Below are positions 41,902-50,911 of a stretch of DNA of 52,482 bases, piece after piece; position 1 is the stretch's first letter; each line of letters begins with the position of its first letter. The position numbers and the translations under genes were made by a program. Where the stretch lies: NCBI RefSeq assembly GCF_000308635.1, contig NZ_BAGD01000079.1, positions 1-52,482 of the forward strand. The letters are read 5' to 3'. This DNA comes from Nocardia otitidiscaviarum NBRC 14405. Its GTDB lineage: Bacteria > Actinomycetota > Actinomycetes > Mycobacteriales > Mycobacteriaceae. The notes under the pieces were generated by a model, which worked only from the letters and a program-made list of their open reading frames with translations, was not told the DNA's origin and did no database searches.

Positions 41902-42198
41902 TGATTCTCACCCACCATCCGGCTCGTGGCGGCGCGCCGCCGATCGTCCCGAGATGCTATCGGTGCTGCGGCGGATTCACAGCGCTGGGGAATCCGGTTC
42001 GCTCACCAGCCACCGGCCGTCCGCCGCTCCTCCCAGCGTCACGACCACCGGCAGGGCGTGGACATGCGAGGCTCCCCTACGGTCGATAGCGGCGACATCG
42101 TAACCGCCGCCGATCGGCACACCACGCCGCTCCCCCGCACGTAACACGTTGACCGCCAGCCCGATTCAGCAACCACAGGACAACGACGGGACCGTGCG

Positions 42199-42489
42199 AT
42201 GAACAAGCCGCGCCCCTGGCCGCGCTGGCTGCGGTGGGCGAGACAGCTGCTGGCCGCGGCGGCCGCCGTGGCCCTGGTCACCGGCGGGCTCGCCCTCTTC
42301 GCACCCACCGACCCCGGTCGCACCCTACCGCCGATGTACCCGCTGCCACCGGTCGTGTCCAAGCCCCTGAACACCGGCCAATGGCCCGCCCATCGCAGCC
42401 CTCATACCGACTTCCGCGAATCACCGGGCGAAGCCGAACGCTACCGCCGCCCCGCCCCCACTCAACGACTCGTGGGCAGCCAGCCGTAG
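42199..42489 (+). CDS. Small single-helix membrane or exported protein, hypothetical
   Basis: 96 residues. Basic Trp-rich start (MNKPRPWPRWLRWARQ), one hydrophobic segment (17-35) and a polar Pro-rich remainder with no Cys. It could be a type II membrane protein or carry an uncleaved signal. The 297 bp before it (41902-42198) contain nothing recognisable. Support is moderate. Confidence 0.5.
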   Translation: MNKPRPWPRWLRWARQLLAAAAAVALVTGGLALFAPTDPGRTLPPMYPLPPVVSKPLNTGQWPAHRSPHTDFRESPGEAERYRRPAPTQRLVGSQP

Positions 42490-42675
42490 TGGCCGGAACT
42501 CGGATCAGCCGAATTCGGACATCCACGAAGTGAGAATGGATTTCCAAGACTTTCCACTCAACCTTTGAATGTGATTTATAGCGAGCAAAACCCGACACAA
42601 GCGGACAAATCAGATTGCGTGTGAAGATACTTGGTTCACATTCCTTTTCCGGTTCTGCCGCAATGTATTTCGCGA

Positions 42676-42687
42676 TAGAATAGCCGC
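42676..42687 (+). promoter_or_regulatory. -10 element for a leaderless start
   Basis: TAGAAT at 42676-42681 lies six bases before the ATG at 42688, so transcription would begin at or next to the start codon. The preceding 180 bp are unusually AT-rich for this window. A -35 hexamer is not clear. Confidence 0.5.
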
Positions 42688-44256
42688 ATGAATTCGGAGG
42701 GGGAAATCCAGCAGCGCGATACCGCGCTCGCCGCGTTGGCGGCCGCGATCGATACGCTGGCGGCCGAGGACCTGACCGGGTTCACCGACGCCGAATTCAC
42801 CGCCCGCGTCCAAGGACTGGAAGCCTGTCGCCGTCGACTCGAGACGGTCGGGCATCGGCATGTGGTCGAGATCAACGACCGACAGTTGTGGACCACCACC
42901 GGGTCGGTGGGGCTGTACCGGTACCTGGTGGAGACCCTGCGCCTGGCCAAGGCGGACGCTGTCGCGCGGGTGAAAGGCGCCGCGCAACTGGGAGCGATGA
43001 CCAGCGCCTACGGCGAGAAATGCGAACCGCGCCTGCCAGCCACGGCGGCCGCGCAAGCCGAGGGTGCGATTTCGGGGGATCACGCGCGGGCGGTGATGCG
43101 GGTGATGGACCGGATACCGGACGCGGTCGATACCGAACACCGGGCGATCGCCGAGGAACACCTCGCCGATGCCACCCGCACCGGAACCCCGGAAATGGTC
43201 GGTAAGGTCGGTGACCGCATCCTGGGCTACCTCGACCCCGACGGGTCGTTGACGACCGCGAAGGATCGCGCCCGGCTGCGGGCGGCGACCTTCGGGGAAC
43301 AGCGCGTGGACGGCATGAGCCCGTTCGAGGGCTGTTTCGATCCCGAACTGCGCGCGATGCTCGATACCGTGTTCGCCAAATGGGCACGCCCGGGCATGAG
43401 CATGCCCGACGACCCCGACAGCCCCCAGTTGGGGGTGCACGATCCCGACGGGTTCGACCTCGACCGATTGGCCGCCGCCGTCGGGCGCGATGTGCGATCG
43501 TCGGCGCAGCGGCGGCACGACGCGCTCAAAGCGTTCCTGTCGGCCAGCGGCCCGGACACACTCGGTGCCCATCGCGGCCTGCCGGTGTCGATCGTGCTCA
43601 CCATGTCGGTCACCGATCTGCTCGAGGGTGCCGGGGTCGCGCGCACCGCGACCGGGACGACGGTGCCGGTGCGGCAGGCGTGGCGGATGGCCGAAGGCTC
43701 GATCCCGTTGTTGATGCTCTTCGATGAAACCCGAGGCAAGCCGTTGTATTTGGGGGAGGGTGCGCGGATCGCGTCGTCGTGGCAGCGGTTGGCCGCGATC
43801 GCCCGCGACCGCGGCTGCACGCATCCGGACTGTTCGGCGCCCGCGACGATGTGCGCGATGCATCATCTGATTCCGTGGGCGGCGCAGCGGCCGACCGATA
43901 TCGACAATCTGACGCTGGTCTGCGATGCGCATCATGCGCAGATCGCCGCCGATCCCGACGATCCGACCGGGTGGGCCACCCACCGCGTCGCGGCGGGGAG
44001 TGTGTATGCGGGGCGGACGGCGTTCTGCCCACCGGCGTCGGTGGATCCGCAGCGTCGGGCACGGGTGAATCGGTTCCATCACCCCGAACAGGTCCTCGCC
44101 GAGAGCGTGAAACGCCGCCGCGCCCGGCTACTGGCCGACCGCACGAGCAAATCCCGGCACGGTGCCGACCGCACGGGCGAATCCCGCCACAGACAGGAAT
44201 CCCACTGCGGCCGCGAGTCTCATCGTCCTCGCGAACCCCACCGCGCCCGCGAATAG
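42688..44256 (+). CDS. DUF222/HNH endonuclease (13E12-repeat family)
   Basis: 522 residues. DUF222 helical region (about 10-330; LEACRRRLETVGHRHVVEINDR; AAQLGAMTSAYGEKCEPRLP) and a C-terminal HNH nuclease with zinc Cys: RDRGCTHPDCSAPATMCAMHHLIPWA then DNLTLVCDAHHAQI. The family is highly multiplied in mycobacteria and Nocardia (REP13E12 group) and may be mobile or domesticated. The last 40 residues are a charged low-complexity tail with repeated SRH/ESH/EPH units. AT-rich upstream DNA and lack of neighbours in the operon suggest an independent insertion. Actual substrate unknown. Confidence 0.92.
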   Translation: MNSEGEIQQRDTALAALAAAIDTLAAEDLTGFTDAEFTARVQGLEACRRRLETVGHRHVVEINDRQLWTTTGSVGLYRYLVETLRLAKADAVARVKGAAQLGAMTSAYGEKCEPRLPATAAAQAEGAISGDHARAVMRVMDRIPDAVDTEHRAIAEEHLADATRTGTPEMVGKVGDRILGYLDPDGSLTTAKDRARLRAATFGEQRVDGMSPFEGCFDPELRAMLDTVFAKWARPGMSMPDDPDSPQLGVHDPDGFDLDRLAAAVGRDVRSSAQRRHDALKAFLSASGPDTLGAHRGLPVSIVLTMSVTDLLEGAGVARTATGTTVPVRQAWRMAEGSIPLLMLFDETRGKPLYLGEGARIASSWQRLAAIARDRGCTHPDCSAPATMCAMHHLIPWAAQRPTDIDNLTLVCDAHHAQIAADPDDPTGWATHRVAAGSVYAGRTAFCPPASVDPQRRARVNRFHHPEQVLAESVKRRRARLLADRTSKSRHGADRTGESRHRQESHCGRESHRPREPHRARE

Positions 44257-44461
44257 CACCGCCCGCACACGACCCCGGTTCGACCAATCGCACACCAGCA
44301 TCGACCCCGCACAGCGAATATCCTTTGCCGCGCGGGAGAATTGGCATGCTGTCAAGACTTTCGGCCCGCTACGCATCCATCGGAATCGCGAGCACCACCC
44401 GCTCCGTGGACCGCTCTTCAGCGCACACCAGGGCGACGGTTCGCGATGGGCATCTGTCTGT

Positions 44462-44833
44462 TCAGCTCAAGGCGACCAGGAGACTCGTCAGCGTCAGCGC
44501 GAGCGAGACGGGCGTCATGACGTAGCGCTCCGGCTTGCTCCGGGAGGCCGCGTTGGCGGCGACGCCGAGTGCCATGAAACCGACGATGAACCAGGCGGCT
44601 ACCGTCGTGACCGAATTATCGATTATGTCGATGGCGTCGGCTCGGTCGAGAATCACCAGCGCGAAGACCGCGTACAACGGCATGCTCATGCCACTGGCGA
44701 TTCGCAAGCGCGCGGGGAGAACTCGCCGACCGCCACCCCACGCGAACGCTCCCCAGGGAGCCCCGCACGCCAGTGCCACCTGGAATACCGCGAGAACACT
44801 CAGCACGACGACGAAGGACACTGCCGCGATCAC
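44462..44833 (-). CDS. Conserved membrane protein, four helices
   Basis: 123 residues. About four hydrophobic segments, with the conserved-looking stretch VALACGAPWGAFAWGGGRRVLPARLRIASG between helices 1 and 2. GTG 44833 is chosen because TACACT lies seven bases upstream, giving a leaderless start; longer frames upstream are not hydrophobic. The 205 bp after the HNH gene (44257-44461) hold no gene. Function unknown. Confidence 0.7.
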   Translation of the reverse strand: MIAAVSFVVVLSVLAVFQVALACGAPWGAFAWGGGRRVLPARLRIASGMSMPLYAVFALVILDRADAIDIIDNSVTTVAAWFIVGFMALGVAANAASRSKPERYVMTPVSLALTLTSLLVALS

Positions 44834-44894
44834 GGATAGCAGTGTAGTGACGAACCGAACCGATAATGGGGTTCGGCAAGAAGGAGGGATGGAC

Positions 44895-45296
44895 GTGCGG
44901 GTCGACGGAACCATCGGCGTGCGGGTCGTATGGACGGTATTCGCGCTCGTAGTGTGCGGCTACGGTTTCTTCGTCGCATCCGAGCCCCTCTATCAGGTGA
45001 GCACCTGCGAAATCATCAACGCTGATACCGCATGCACGAGTTCACTATTCGCCCATTATGGTTGGCGACTCGGAATTCTGATCGCTTGTTCGACCGCGAT
45101 ATCCGCGTTGCCCGCACTCAACCCGACCCGCACGGCAGAGTGGAGCGCTGCGGCCCTGCTGACCGTGGGACTGATATCGCTGTCGGCAATTCTCGGCCTA
45201 CCGGTGGCCTTGTACTACGCCCCTATCGTCGTCACGGCACTGCTCTTGGCAGCCCTGCATGTCGGGGGCCGCTTTCACCGGTTGCGCGGGCCATGA
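44895..45296 (+). CDS. Conserved membrane protein, hypothetical
   Basis: 133 residues. AAGGAGG at 44881-44887 lies seven bases before GTG 44895, whereas ATG 44889 is too close, so GTG is preferred. One helix near 9-28, then an exposed loop with two Cys (STCEIINADTACTSSL, probably disulfide-bonded outside), and three more helices. Its last 22 bp overlap the converging DinB gene. No family recognised. Confidence 0.7.
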   Translation: MRVDGTIGVRVVWTVFALVVCGYGFFVASEPLYQVSTCEIINADTACTSSLFAHYGWRLGILIACSTAISALPALNPTRTAEWSAAALLTVGLISLSAILGLPVALYYAPIVVTALLLAALHVGGRFHRLRGP

Positions 45297-45778
45297 TCGG
45301 CCGCGTCGATCTGTTCGCGCAAGATGTCGCCGTGGCCCGCGTGCCGGGCGAATTCCTCGATCATGGCGAGCAGGGTCCAGCGAAGGCTGATCGTGCCCTC
45401 CTGCGGGATGTCCCTGGTGTCGTCGAGGTCGAAGTGGGAGGCGATCTCGCGGGATCGCTGGCTGGCGCGTTGGAATTCGGCGATGACGTCGGCCAGTGAC
45501 TCGTCGGCGGTGACGGTGAAGGTGCCCTCGTCGCGGTGCGCGTAGCCGTCGCATTCGGAGGCGTCGAGTCCCGCCCAGAAACGCTGGAACCAGATTCGTT
45601 CCGCGGCGGCGGCATGTTTGAGCAGGGAGATCGGCGTCGTCAGCGAGGTGACGAGTCGGCGGCGGGCGTCGGTGTCGGACAGGCCGCGCGCGGTCGCGAT
45701 GAGTGCTTCGCGGTTGCGGTCGAGGGTGTTCTCGAGGAGCGTGCGTTCGACGCCATTCGTGATTCGGTGGGTGGTCAT
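45275..45778 (-). CDS. DinB superfamily protein (DUF664-type)
   Basis: 167 residues, four-helix bundle. Metal ligands are visible as H54-like in SLLKHAAAAERIWF and the pair in EEFARHAGHGDILREQ. In actinobacteria these proteins act as mycothiol- or bacillithiol-dependent transferases or isomerases, so mycothiol use is plausible. Start ATG 45778. Its 3' end overlaps the converging membrane gene by 22 bp. The 270 bp upstream (45779-46048) contain no gene. Confidence 0.9.
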   Translation of the reverse strand: MTTHRITNGVERTLLENTLDRNREALIATARGLSDTDARRRLVTSLTTPISLLKHAAAAERIWFQRFWAGLDASECDGYAHRDEGTFTVTADESLADVIAEFQRASQRSREIASHFDLDDTRDIPQEGTISLRWTLLAMIEEFARHAGHGDILREQIDAADHGPRNR

Positions 45779-46048
45779 GGGTTCTCAACTCCGTTCTGTG
45801 GCAGCAAATGGCCCACGATGGCGCGGCGTGACCGCTCAGCGGCCGATCGAGGGAGAGAAGAAAGCGTCCGGCGCTGGTGAACGACCGGGAAAGAGAGTTG
45901 CTCGCCGCGGATGGCGGACCGAGCGTGGGCGATATGCCTGCCCGAACCCTACCTTGTTCCCGGCCTCGGTAGGCGCGAACCACCCACGAACCCCCGCTCT
46001 GCAACATGTTCTAATACATAAGGTTTGCCAGTAGAAGGAGTTGAGCGG

Positions 46049-46870
46049 ATGACGGCGTTCTTCACCGTGGTCGACGGGCGTTATCGTGCCACCGAGATGG
46101 CGGAGAGCGCGTGGTCCGCTCGACAGTTGGCCGGGACGGCGGTGTGTGGGCTGCTGGCCCGCGAAGCCGAGTTTCATGCTCCGGCGGGGTTCCTTCCGAC
46201 GCGGTTCACCGCGGATCTTTTCCGCCCGGTGCTCAACGAGCCGATCGACGTGCACGCCGAGGTCGTGCGCGACGGGAATCGGGTGCGGGTGGTCGATACG
46301 TCGATCGTGCAGCACGGCACCGTACACGCACGGGCGAGCGTGATGTACCTGGCGGTCACCGAGCCGCCGCCCGGACAGGTGTGGGAACCGTTGCGGGATC
46401 TGCCGGTTCCGGCGCGACGGCTGGCGGGTGAGCACGGCGATCCCCCGCTGTTCAAATCCGGATCCGCCGACTGGACCGGCGATTTCGCCTCCGGCCGCAA
46501 CAGCGACCGCAAGAGCGTCTGGCACAACCTCCCCGCCCTGGTCGACGGCGAGCCCATTTCCCCGTTCCAACGCGCCGCCTTCGTCGGCGACGCCACCAAC
46601 CTGGTATGCAACTGGGGCACCGACGGCGTCGGCTATATCAACAGTGATGTGACCGTCACCCTCGCCCGCCTCCCCGAAGGCCATGAGGTGGGGCTCCAAG
46701 CCCGCGACCATGTTTCGGCCAACGGCATCGTCGTCGCCACCGCCACCATGTACGACCGCCACGGCCCCCTGGGCACAGCCGTCATCACCGGCATCTCGAA
46801 CGCCCGCCGCCAGGTCGACATGGCCGCCTTCGCCGAATCCAGATCCATCCCGGCCCCGACCCTGCACTGA
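46049..46870 (+). CDS. Acyl-CoA thioesterase-like double hot-dog protein
   Basis: 273 residues. N-terminal hot-dog half (about 1-115, with FHAPAGFLPTRFTADLFRPVLNEPIDVHAEVVRDG) and C-terminal half (about 160-270, FVGDATNLVCNWGTDGVGYINSDVTVTLARLPEG), resembling the TesB-like/DUF thioesterases of mycobacterial lipid metabolism. ATG 46049 has GAAGGAG eight bases upstream. The nucleophile-type Asp/Gln triad of E. coli TesB is not clearly conserved, so substrate and activity are uncertain. Confidence 0.85.
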   Translation: MTAFFTVVDGRYRATEMAESAWSARQLAGTAVCGLLAREAEFHAPAGFLPTRFTADLFRPVLNEPIDVHAEVVRDGNRVRVVDTSIVQHGTVHARASVMYLAVTEPPPGQVWEPLRDLPVPARRLAGEHGDPPLFKSGSADWTGDFASGRNSDRKSVWHNLPALVDGEPISPFQRAAFVGDATNLVCNWGTDGVGYINSDVTVTLARLPEGHEVGLQARDHVSANGIVVATATMYDRHGPLGTAVITGISNARRQVDMAAFAESRSIPAPTLH

Positions 46871-46938
46871 GTTACCGGACGAATTTCCGAAATTCGGTGG
46901 ACCCGATGTCGGTCTGTGCGGATCATCGTCGGGTGACC

Positions 46939-48090
46939 ATGAATCCGCAGGAACGTCTTCGGTTGATCGATCGGGTGGAGAACGCCGGGTCGGTGGCCGA
47001 TGCGCTCTCGTGGGTGATGAATCTCGATGATTCCGATTCGCCCCGCGATGTGATCGACGCGTTGGGGCTGGCGCCGTTTCTCGGTGGGGAGCAGCCGCAT
47101 GCGGTGTCGGTGCAGTTGGAGCATGTGAAGCCGGATGCGCCGTTGCGGCCCGAGGATGCGCGGGTGCTGCGGACCAGTGATGACGACGGCACCGAGGCGG
47201 TGCTGTCGGTCGGGACGGGGTGGACGCTGCGGGTGGTGCGGCGCAAGACCGGGAGTGCGTCGCTGGATGTGTGTGCCAGCAGCGCGGAACTGGCGCGTGC
47301 GGTCATCGCGGCGTGCAGCGCCGACGCCACCGTCGAGCCGGAGCCGGATGCGAGCCGGGTGTCGATGGGCTTCTGGCACAACGGCGCTCATGGGCCGCAG
47401 CGGCGGGAGCGCACCATCACCGCCGACGCGTGGGCGGAGGTCGATCGCAACTACAGCGCCGATGTCGCGGCCGCACTGGGCCGACTGATGGCGCTGCGGG
47501 CCGAGGAGGTCAGCGGGCGGCTGTTGCTGCTGCACGGGCCGCCCGGAACCGGGAAGACGTCCGCGCTGCGGGCGTTGGCGCGGGAGTGGGCGGACTGGTG
47601 CCAGGTGGACTGCGTGCTCGACCCCGAGGTGCTGTTCTCCAATCCGGGCTACCTGATGGAGGTCGCCATCGGCGTGGACACCTACGACGAGAACAAGCGG
47701 CGCTGGCGGTTGCTCGTCCTCGAGGACTGCGACGAGCTGATCCGCGGCTCCGCGAAGGAGACCACCGGACAGGGACTGTCGCGGCTGCTGAACCTGACCG
47801 ACGGCATGCTCGGACAGGGCCGCGATGTGCTGGTGGCGATCACCACCAACGAGAACCTGTCCCGCCTGCACCCGGCCGTGGTGCGGCCGGGTCGATGCCT
47901 GGCCCAGCTGGAGGTCGGCCCGCTCGGGTTCGCGGAGGCCACCGCGTGGCTGGCGCGCGAACTCGGTGACCGCCCGCGGCCGGTGGTCGGCACCGACGGC
48001 ATGACCCTCGCGGAACTCATTGCCGCACGCGACGATACGGATCGCATTCAGGCCGTTCCCACAGCCCCCTCGGCGGGCGGCTACCTGTGA
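46939..48090 (+). CDS. AAA ATPase with N-terminal DUF5925-like domain
   Basis: 383 residues. The N-terminal ~160 residues form a non-ATPase domain (LRTSDDDGTEAVLSVGTGWTLRVVRR). An AAA core follows with Walker A LLHGPPGTGKTSALRAL, Walker B LLVLEDCDELI, sensor 1 VAITTNEN and an Arg-finger-like VRPGRC. Such proteins are common in actinobacteria and may be remodelling factors; no partner is evident. Start at ATG 46939; GTG 46933 and GTG 46897 are alternatives. Upstream there is a small palindrome GAATTT-CCG-AAATTC (46881-46895). Confidence 0.88.
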   Translation: MNPQERLRLIDRVENAGSVADALSWVMNLDDSDSPRDVIDALGLAPFLGGEQPHAVSVQLEHVKPDAPLRPEDARVLRTSDDDGTEAVLSVGTGWTLRVVRRKTGSASLDVCASSAELARAVIAACSADATVEPEPDASRVSMGFWHNGAHGPQRRERTITADAWAEVDRNYSADVAAALGRLMALRAEEVSGRLLLLHGPPGTGKTSALRALAREWADWCQVDCVLDPEVLFSNPGYLMEVAIGVDTYDENKRRWRLLVLEDCDELIRGSAKETTGQGLSRLLNLTDGMLGQGRDVLVAITTNENLSRLHPAVVRPGRCLAQLEVGPLGFAEATAWLARELGDRPRPVVGTDGMTLAELIAARDDTDRIQAVPTAPSAGGYL

Positions 48091-48165
48091 GCAGGTGTTG
48101 ATCTTCCGACTGTCGGCCCACCCGCCGCGCCGATCGTGGCACGACGCCGCGAACGCCTGTACCGT

Positions 48166-49203
48166 TCAGCGGCGCGCGGGCGGCTCACAACAGCCGGGAA
48201 CGCACGGTGCGCCGTTCGTAGTGCAGCCCAGGGCGGTCATCACGCTCGAACGCACGGGCTCGGCCCCACTCCGGTACTCCTCCACCAGGGCGGCGACCAT
48301 TTCCGCGAAGCGCGGATCGGTACCGGGTGTGGCGGCCCGTGCGAACGCCATACCATATTCGTCCGCGCGCGCCTTGGCCTCATTGTCCAGATCCCAGATC
48401 ACCTCGAGGTGATCGGACACGAACCCCACCGGGCACACCACCACCGCGTTCACCCCGCGTTCGTGCAGCGCATCGAGGTGATCGACGATATCCGGCTCCA
48501 GCCACGGCACCTGCGGCGGCCCGGACCGCGACTGCCACACCACATCGAATTCGTCGATGCCGACGGCCGCCGCCGCCAGCCGCGCCGCCTCGGCGACCTG
48601 CGCGCTGTAGAGGCCGCTCTCCCCCGGCGGACCGGAGGCATTGTCGGCCGAGACCGGAATGGAATGCGCGGTGAACACCAGCCGCGCCCGATCCCGCCGA
48701 TCGTCCGGCAATGCGCCCAGCGCCGCGCGAATTCCGTCGGCGACGGCCGCGATGAACAGCGGATGGTCGAAGAACTGACGCAGTTTCACCAGCTGCGGCG
48801 CATCGGCCACCGCCGCCCGCGCCCGCGCGATGTCCTCGTGATACTGACGGCACCCGGAATACCCGCCCCATGCGGAGGTGGGGAAGACCAGCGCCGACCG
48901 GACACCGTCGGCGCGCATGCGCTCCACGGTCTCCTCGACCATCGGATGCCAGTTCCGATTGCCGAAATACACCGGCAGTTCGATACCGCGCGTGGCGAAC
49001 TCGGCCTCGATCGCCTTGATCATGTCGCGATTGAGCGCATTGATCGGCGACACTCCGCCGAAGTGCATATAGTGCTCGGCGACTTCGGCGAGGCGTTCGG
49101 GTGGCACTCCCCTGCCCCGAGTGACGTTCTCCAGAAACGGCATCACGTCCTCGGGGCGCTCCGGGCCGCCGAAGGACAGCAGTAGCAGTGCGTCGACAGC
49201 CAC
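48166..49203 (-). CDS. hemH: Coproporphyrin ferrochelatase with [2Fe-2S] cysteines
   Basis: 345 residues. Class signatures: LLLLSFGGPERPEDV at the start, LVFTAHSIPVSADN with the catalytic His, and CPVGFVSDHLEVIWDLD with the catalytic Glu. GYSGCRQY supplies one Cys and the C-terminus ALGCTTNGAPCVPGCC the others, the actinobacterial [2Fe-2S] arrangement. In actinobacteria this enzyme inserts Fe into coproporphyrin III (CpfC). It follows inhA in the same direction, as in mycobacteria (fabG1-inhA-hemZ). Confidence 0.96.
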   Translation of the reverse strand: MAVDALLLLSFGGPERPEDVMPFLENVTRGRGVPPERLAEVAEHYMHFGGVSPINALNRDMIKAIEAEFATRGIELPVYFGNRNWHPMVEETVERMRADGVRSALVFPTSAWGGYSGCRQYHEDIARARAAVADAPQLVKLRQFFDHPLFIAAVADGIRAALGALPDDRRDRARLVFTAHSIPVSADNASGPPGESGLYSAQVAEAARLAAAAVGIDEFDVVWQSRSGPPQVPWLEPDIVDHLDALHERGVNAVVVCPVGFVSDHLEVIWDLDNEAKARADEYGMAFARAATPGTDPRFAEMVAALVEEYRSGAEPVRSSVMTALGCTTNGAPCVPGCCEPPARR

Positions 49204-49246
49204 GGATCCTCCTCGCCTATCGCAATCTCGCCTATCGCACTGCGGA

Positions 49247-50083
49247 CTAGTCGCCGAAACCGTTCTCCGGGAACCAGGTGTTGTGCGACGCGCCGCCGTC
49301 CACGTAGATGATGGAGCCGGTGGTGCCGGGCAGCCAGTCCGAGAGCAGCGCCGCGATGGACTTGGCGACCACGGTCGGATCGTCGACGTCCCAGCCGATG
49401 GGCGAGGCGCCGTCCCAGTAGGTGTTGAGCATGTTCAACTGCTTGGCGTCATCGGTGGCGGTGCCCGCGATGGCCTTGGCGGCCAGGGTCTTGATCGGGC
49501 CCGCGGCGATGAGGTTGGAGCGAATCCGCTTGGCCTCGCCCACTTCTCGCGCCACATACCGGTTCACCGATTCGAGCGCGGCCTTGGCCACGCCCATCCA
49601 GTTGTAGTACGGCATGGCGGTGCGCGGATCGAAGTCCATGCCCACGATGGAGCCGCCCTCGTTCATGACCGGCAGCACGGCGCGGGCCAGGGAGGCGTAG
49701 CTCCAGGCCGAGATCTCGAATGCCTTGGCCGCGTCCGGGCCGGGGCCCTGCAGGAACGGCACGGCTTCCGGACCCATGAGGGTCTTGGGCGCGAACGCGA
49801 TGGAGTGCAGCACGCCGTCGATGCCCTCGGGAGCCAGTTCGCGCAGCTTGGCGGGCAGGTCGGCCAGATTCACCTCGTCGGTGACATCGAGGCCGATGGC
49901 CGGGGGCACCTCCTGCGGCAGGCGCTTGGCGATGCGGTCGATCAGCCGCAGTCGCTCCGGGATACCGGTGATGATCACCTTCGCGCCCTGTTCCTGCGCG
50001 ACCCGGGCCGCGTGGAAGGCGATCGACGAATCGGTGATGATGCCGGTGATGAGGACGGTTTTTCCGGCGAGCAGTCCACTCAT
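49247..50083 (-). CDS. inhA: Enoyl-ACP reductase InhA
   Basis: 278 residues, strongly InhA-like. Matching key positions: G14-I15-I16, I21, S94 in LHSIAF, F151 in GMDFDP, catalytic Y160 and K167 (YYNWMGVAK), with A96 where M. tuberculosis has Gly. It reduces long-chain trans-2-enoyl-ACP in FAS-II mycolate synthesis. ATG 50083 gives the normal N-terminus. A C-terminal extension (GGASHNTWFPENGFGD) differs from M. tuberculosis. Cotranscribed with fabG1 (61 bp apart). Confidence 0.96.
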   Translation of the reverse strand: MSGLLAGKTVLITGIITDSSIAFHAARVAQEQGAKVIITGIPERLRLIDRIAKRLPQEVPPAIGLDVTDEVNLADLPAKLRELAPEGIDGVLHSIAFAPKTLMGPEAVPFLQGPGPDAAKAFEISAWSYASLARAVLPVMNEGGSIVGMDFDPRTAMPYYNWMGVAKAALESVNRYVAREVGEAKRIRSNLIAAGPIKTLAAKAIAGTATDDAKQLNMLNTYWDGASPIGWDVDDPTVVAKSIAALLSDWLPGTTGSIIYVDGGASHNTWFPENGFGD

Positions 50084-50144
50084 GGGTTGGTCGGTTCTCC
50101 TCGTTGACAAGTATTGCGGGCCTGTGGGATCGGAAGGGGCAGGC

Positions 50145-50861
50145 TCAGTGGCCCATACCCATGCCGCCGTCGACGGGGATGACGGCGCCGGAGACGTAGC
50201 GCGAATCCTCGGAGGCCAGGAAGCTCACCACCGCGGCCACATCCTCGGGCTGGCCGAGACGCTGGAGCGGAATGAACTTCTTCGCCATATCCCGCAGATC
50301 GTCCGGCAGCTCCGAGGTCATATCGGTCTCGATGAACCCGGGCGCGACGACGTTCGCGGTGATGCTGCGCGAACCCAGCTCACGGGTGACCGACCGCGCC
50401 AGACCGATGACGCCCGCCTTGGACGAGGCGTAGTTGATCTGACCGGCCTGACCGGCCATGCCGACCACGGACCCCAGGAAGATCATCCGCCCCCACTTGG
50501 CCCGCAGCATGGCGCGATTCGCGCGCTTGGCACAGCGGAACGCACCGGTGAGGTTGGCGTCGATGACGCGGGTGAACTGTTCCTCGCTCATGCGCATGAG
50601 CAGCGTGTCGTCGGTGATGCCGGCATTCGCGACCAGCACCTCCACCGGACCCTGATGCTGTTCCACCTCGGTGAAGGCGGCGTCCACCGACTCACTGTCG
50701 GTCACATCGCATTTCACGCCGAAGAGACCCTCCGGCACCCCCGACCCACGATGCGTGACGGCCACCTTGTGGCCGTCGGCGAGCAGACGCTGGGCGACCG
50801 CGAGTCCGATGCCGCGGTTACCGCCGGTCACCAGTACCGACCGGGAAGTGAAGTTCGACAT
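50145..50861 (-). CDS. fabG1: 3-oxoacyl-ACP reductase FabG1/MabA
   Basis: 238 residues, classical SDR: TGGNRGIG (12-19), NAG at 79-81, S131 and the Y144-x3-K148 pair (INYASSK). It reduces long 3-oxoacyl-ACP in FAS-II and belongs to the mycolate machinery with InhA. Conserved C-terminal ETDMTSELPDDLRDMAKKFIPLQRLGQPEDVA supports MabA over generic FabG. ATG 50861; 50 bp after the VWA gene stop. Precedes inhA. Confidence 0.95.
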   Translation of the reverse strand: MSNFTSRSVLVTGGNRGIGLAVAQRLLADGHKVAVTHRGSGVPEGLFGVKCDVTDSESVDAAFTEVEQHQGPVEVLVANAGITDDTLLMRMSEEQFTRVIDANLTGAFRCAKRANRAMLRAKWGRMIFLGSVVGMAGQAGQINYASSKAGVIGLARSVTRELGSRSITANVVAPGFIETDMTSELPDDLRDMAKKFIPLQRLGQPEDVAAVVSFLASEDSRYVSGAVIPVDGGMGMGH

Positions 50862-50911
50862 ATGAGTCAACCTATCTGTTCGTAGTGATGGCTCGGCGCG
50901 CGGTAGGCGAA

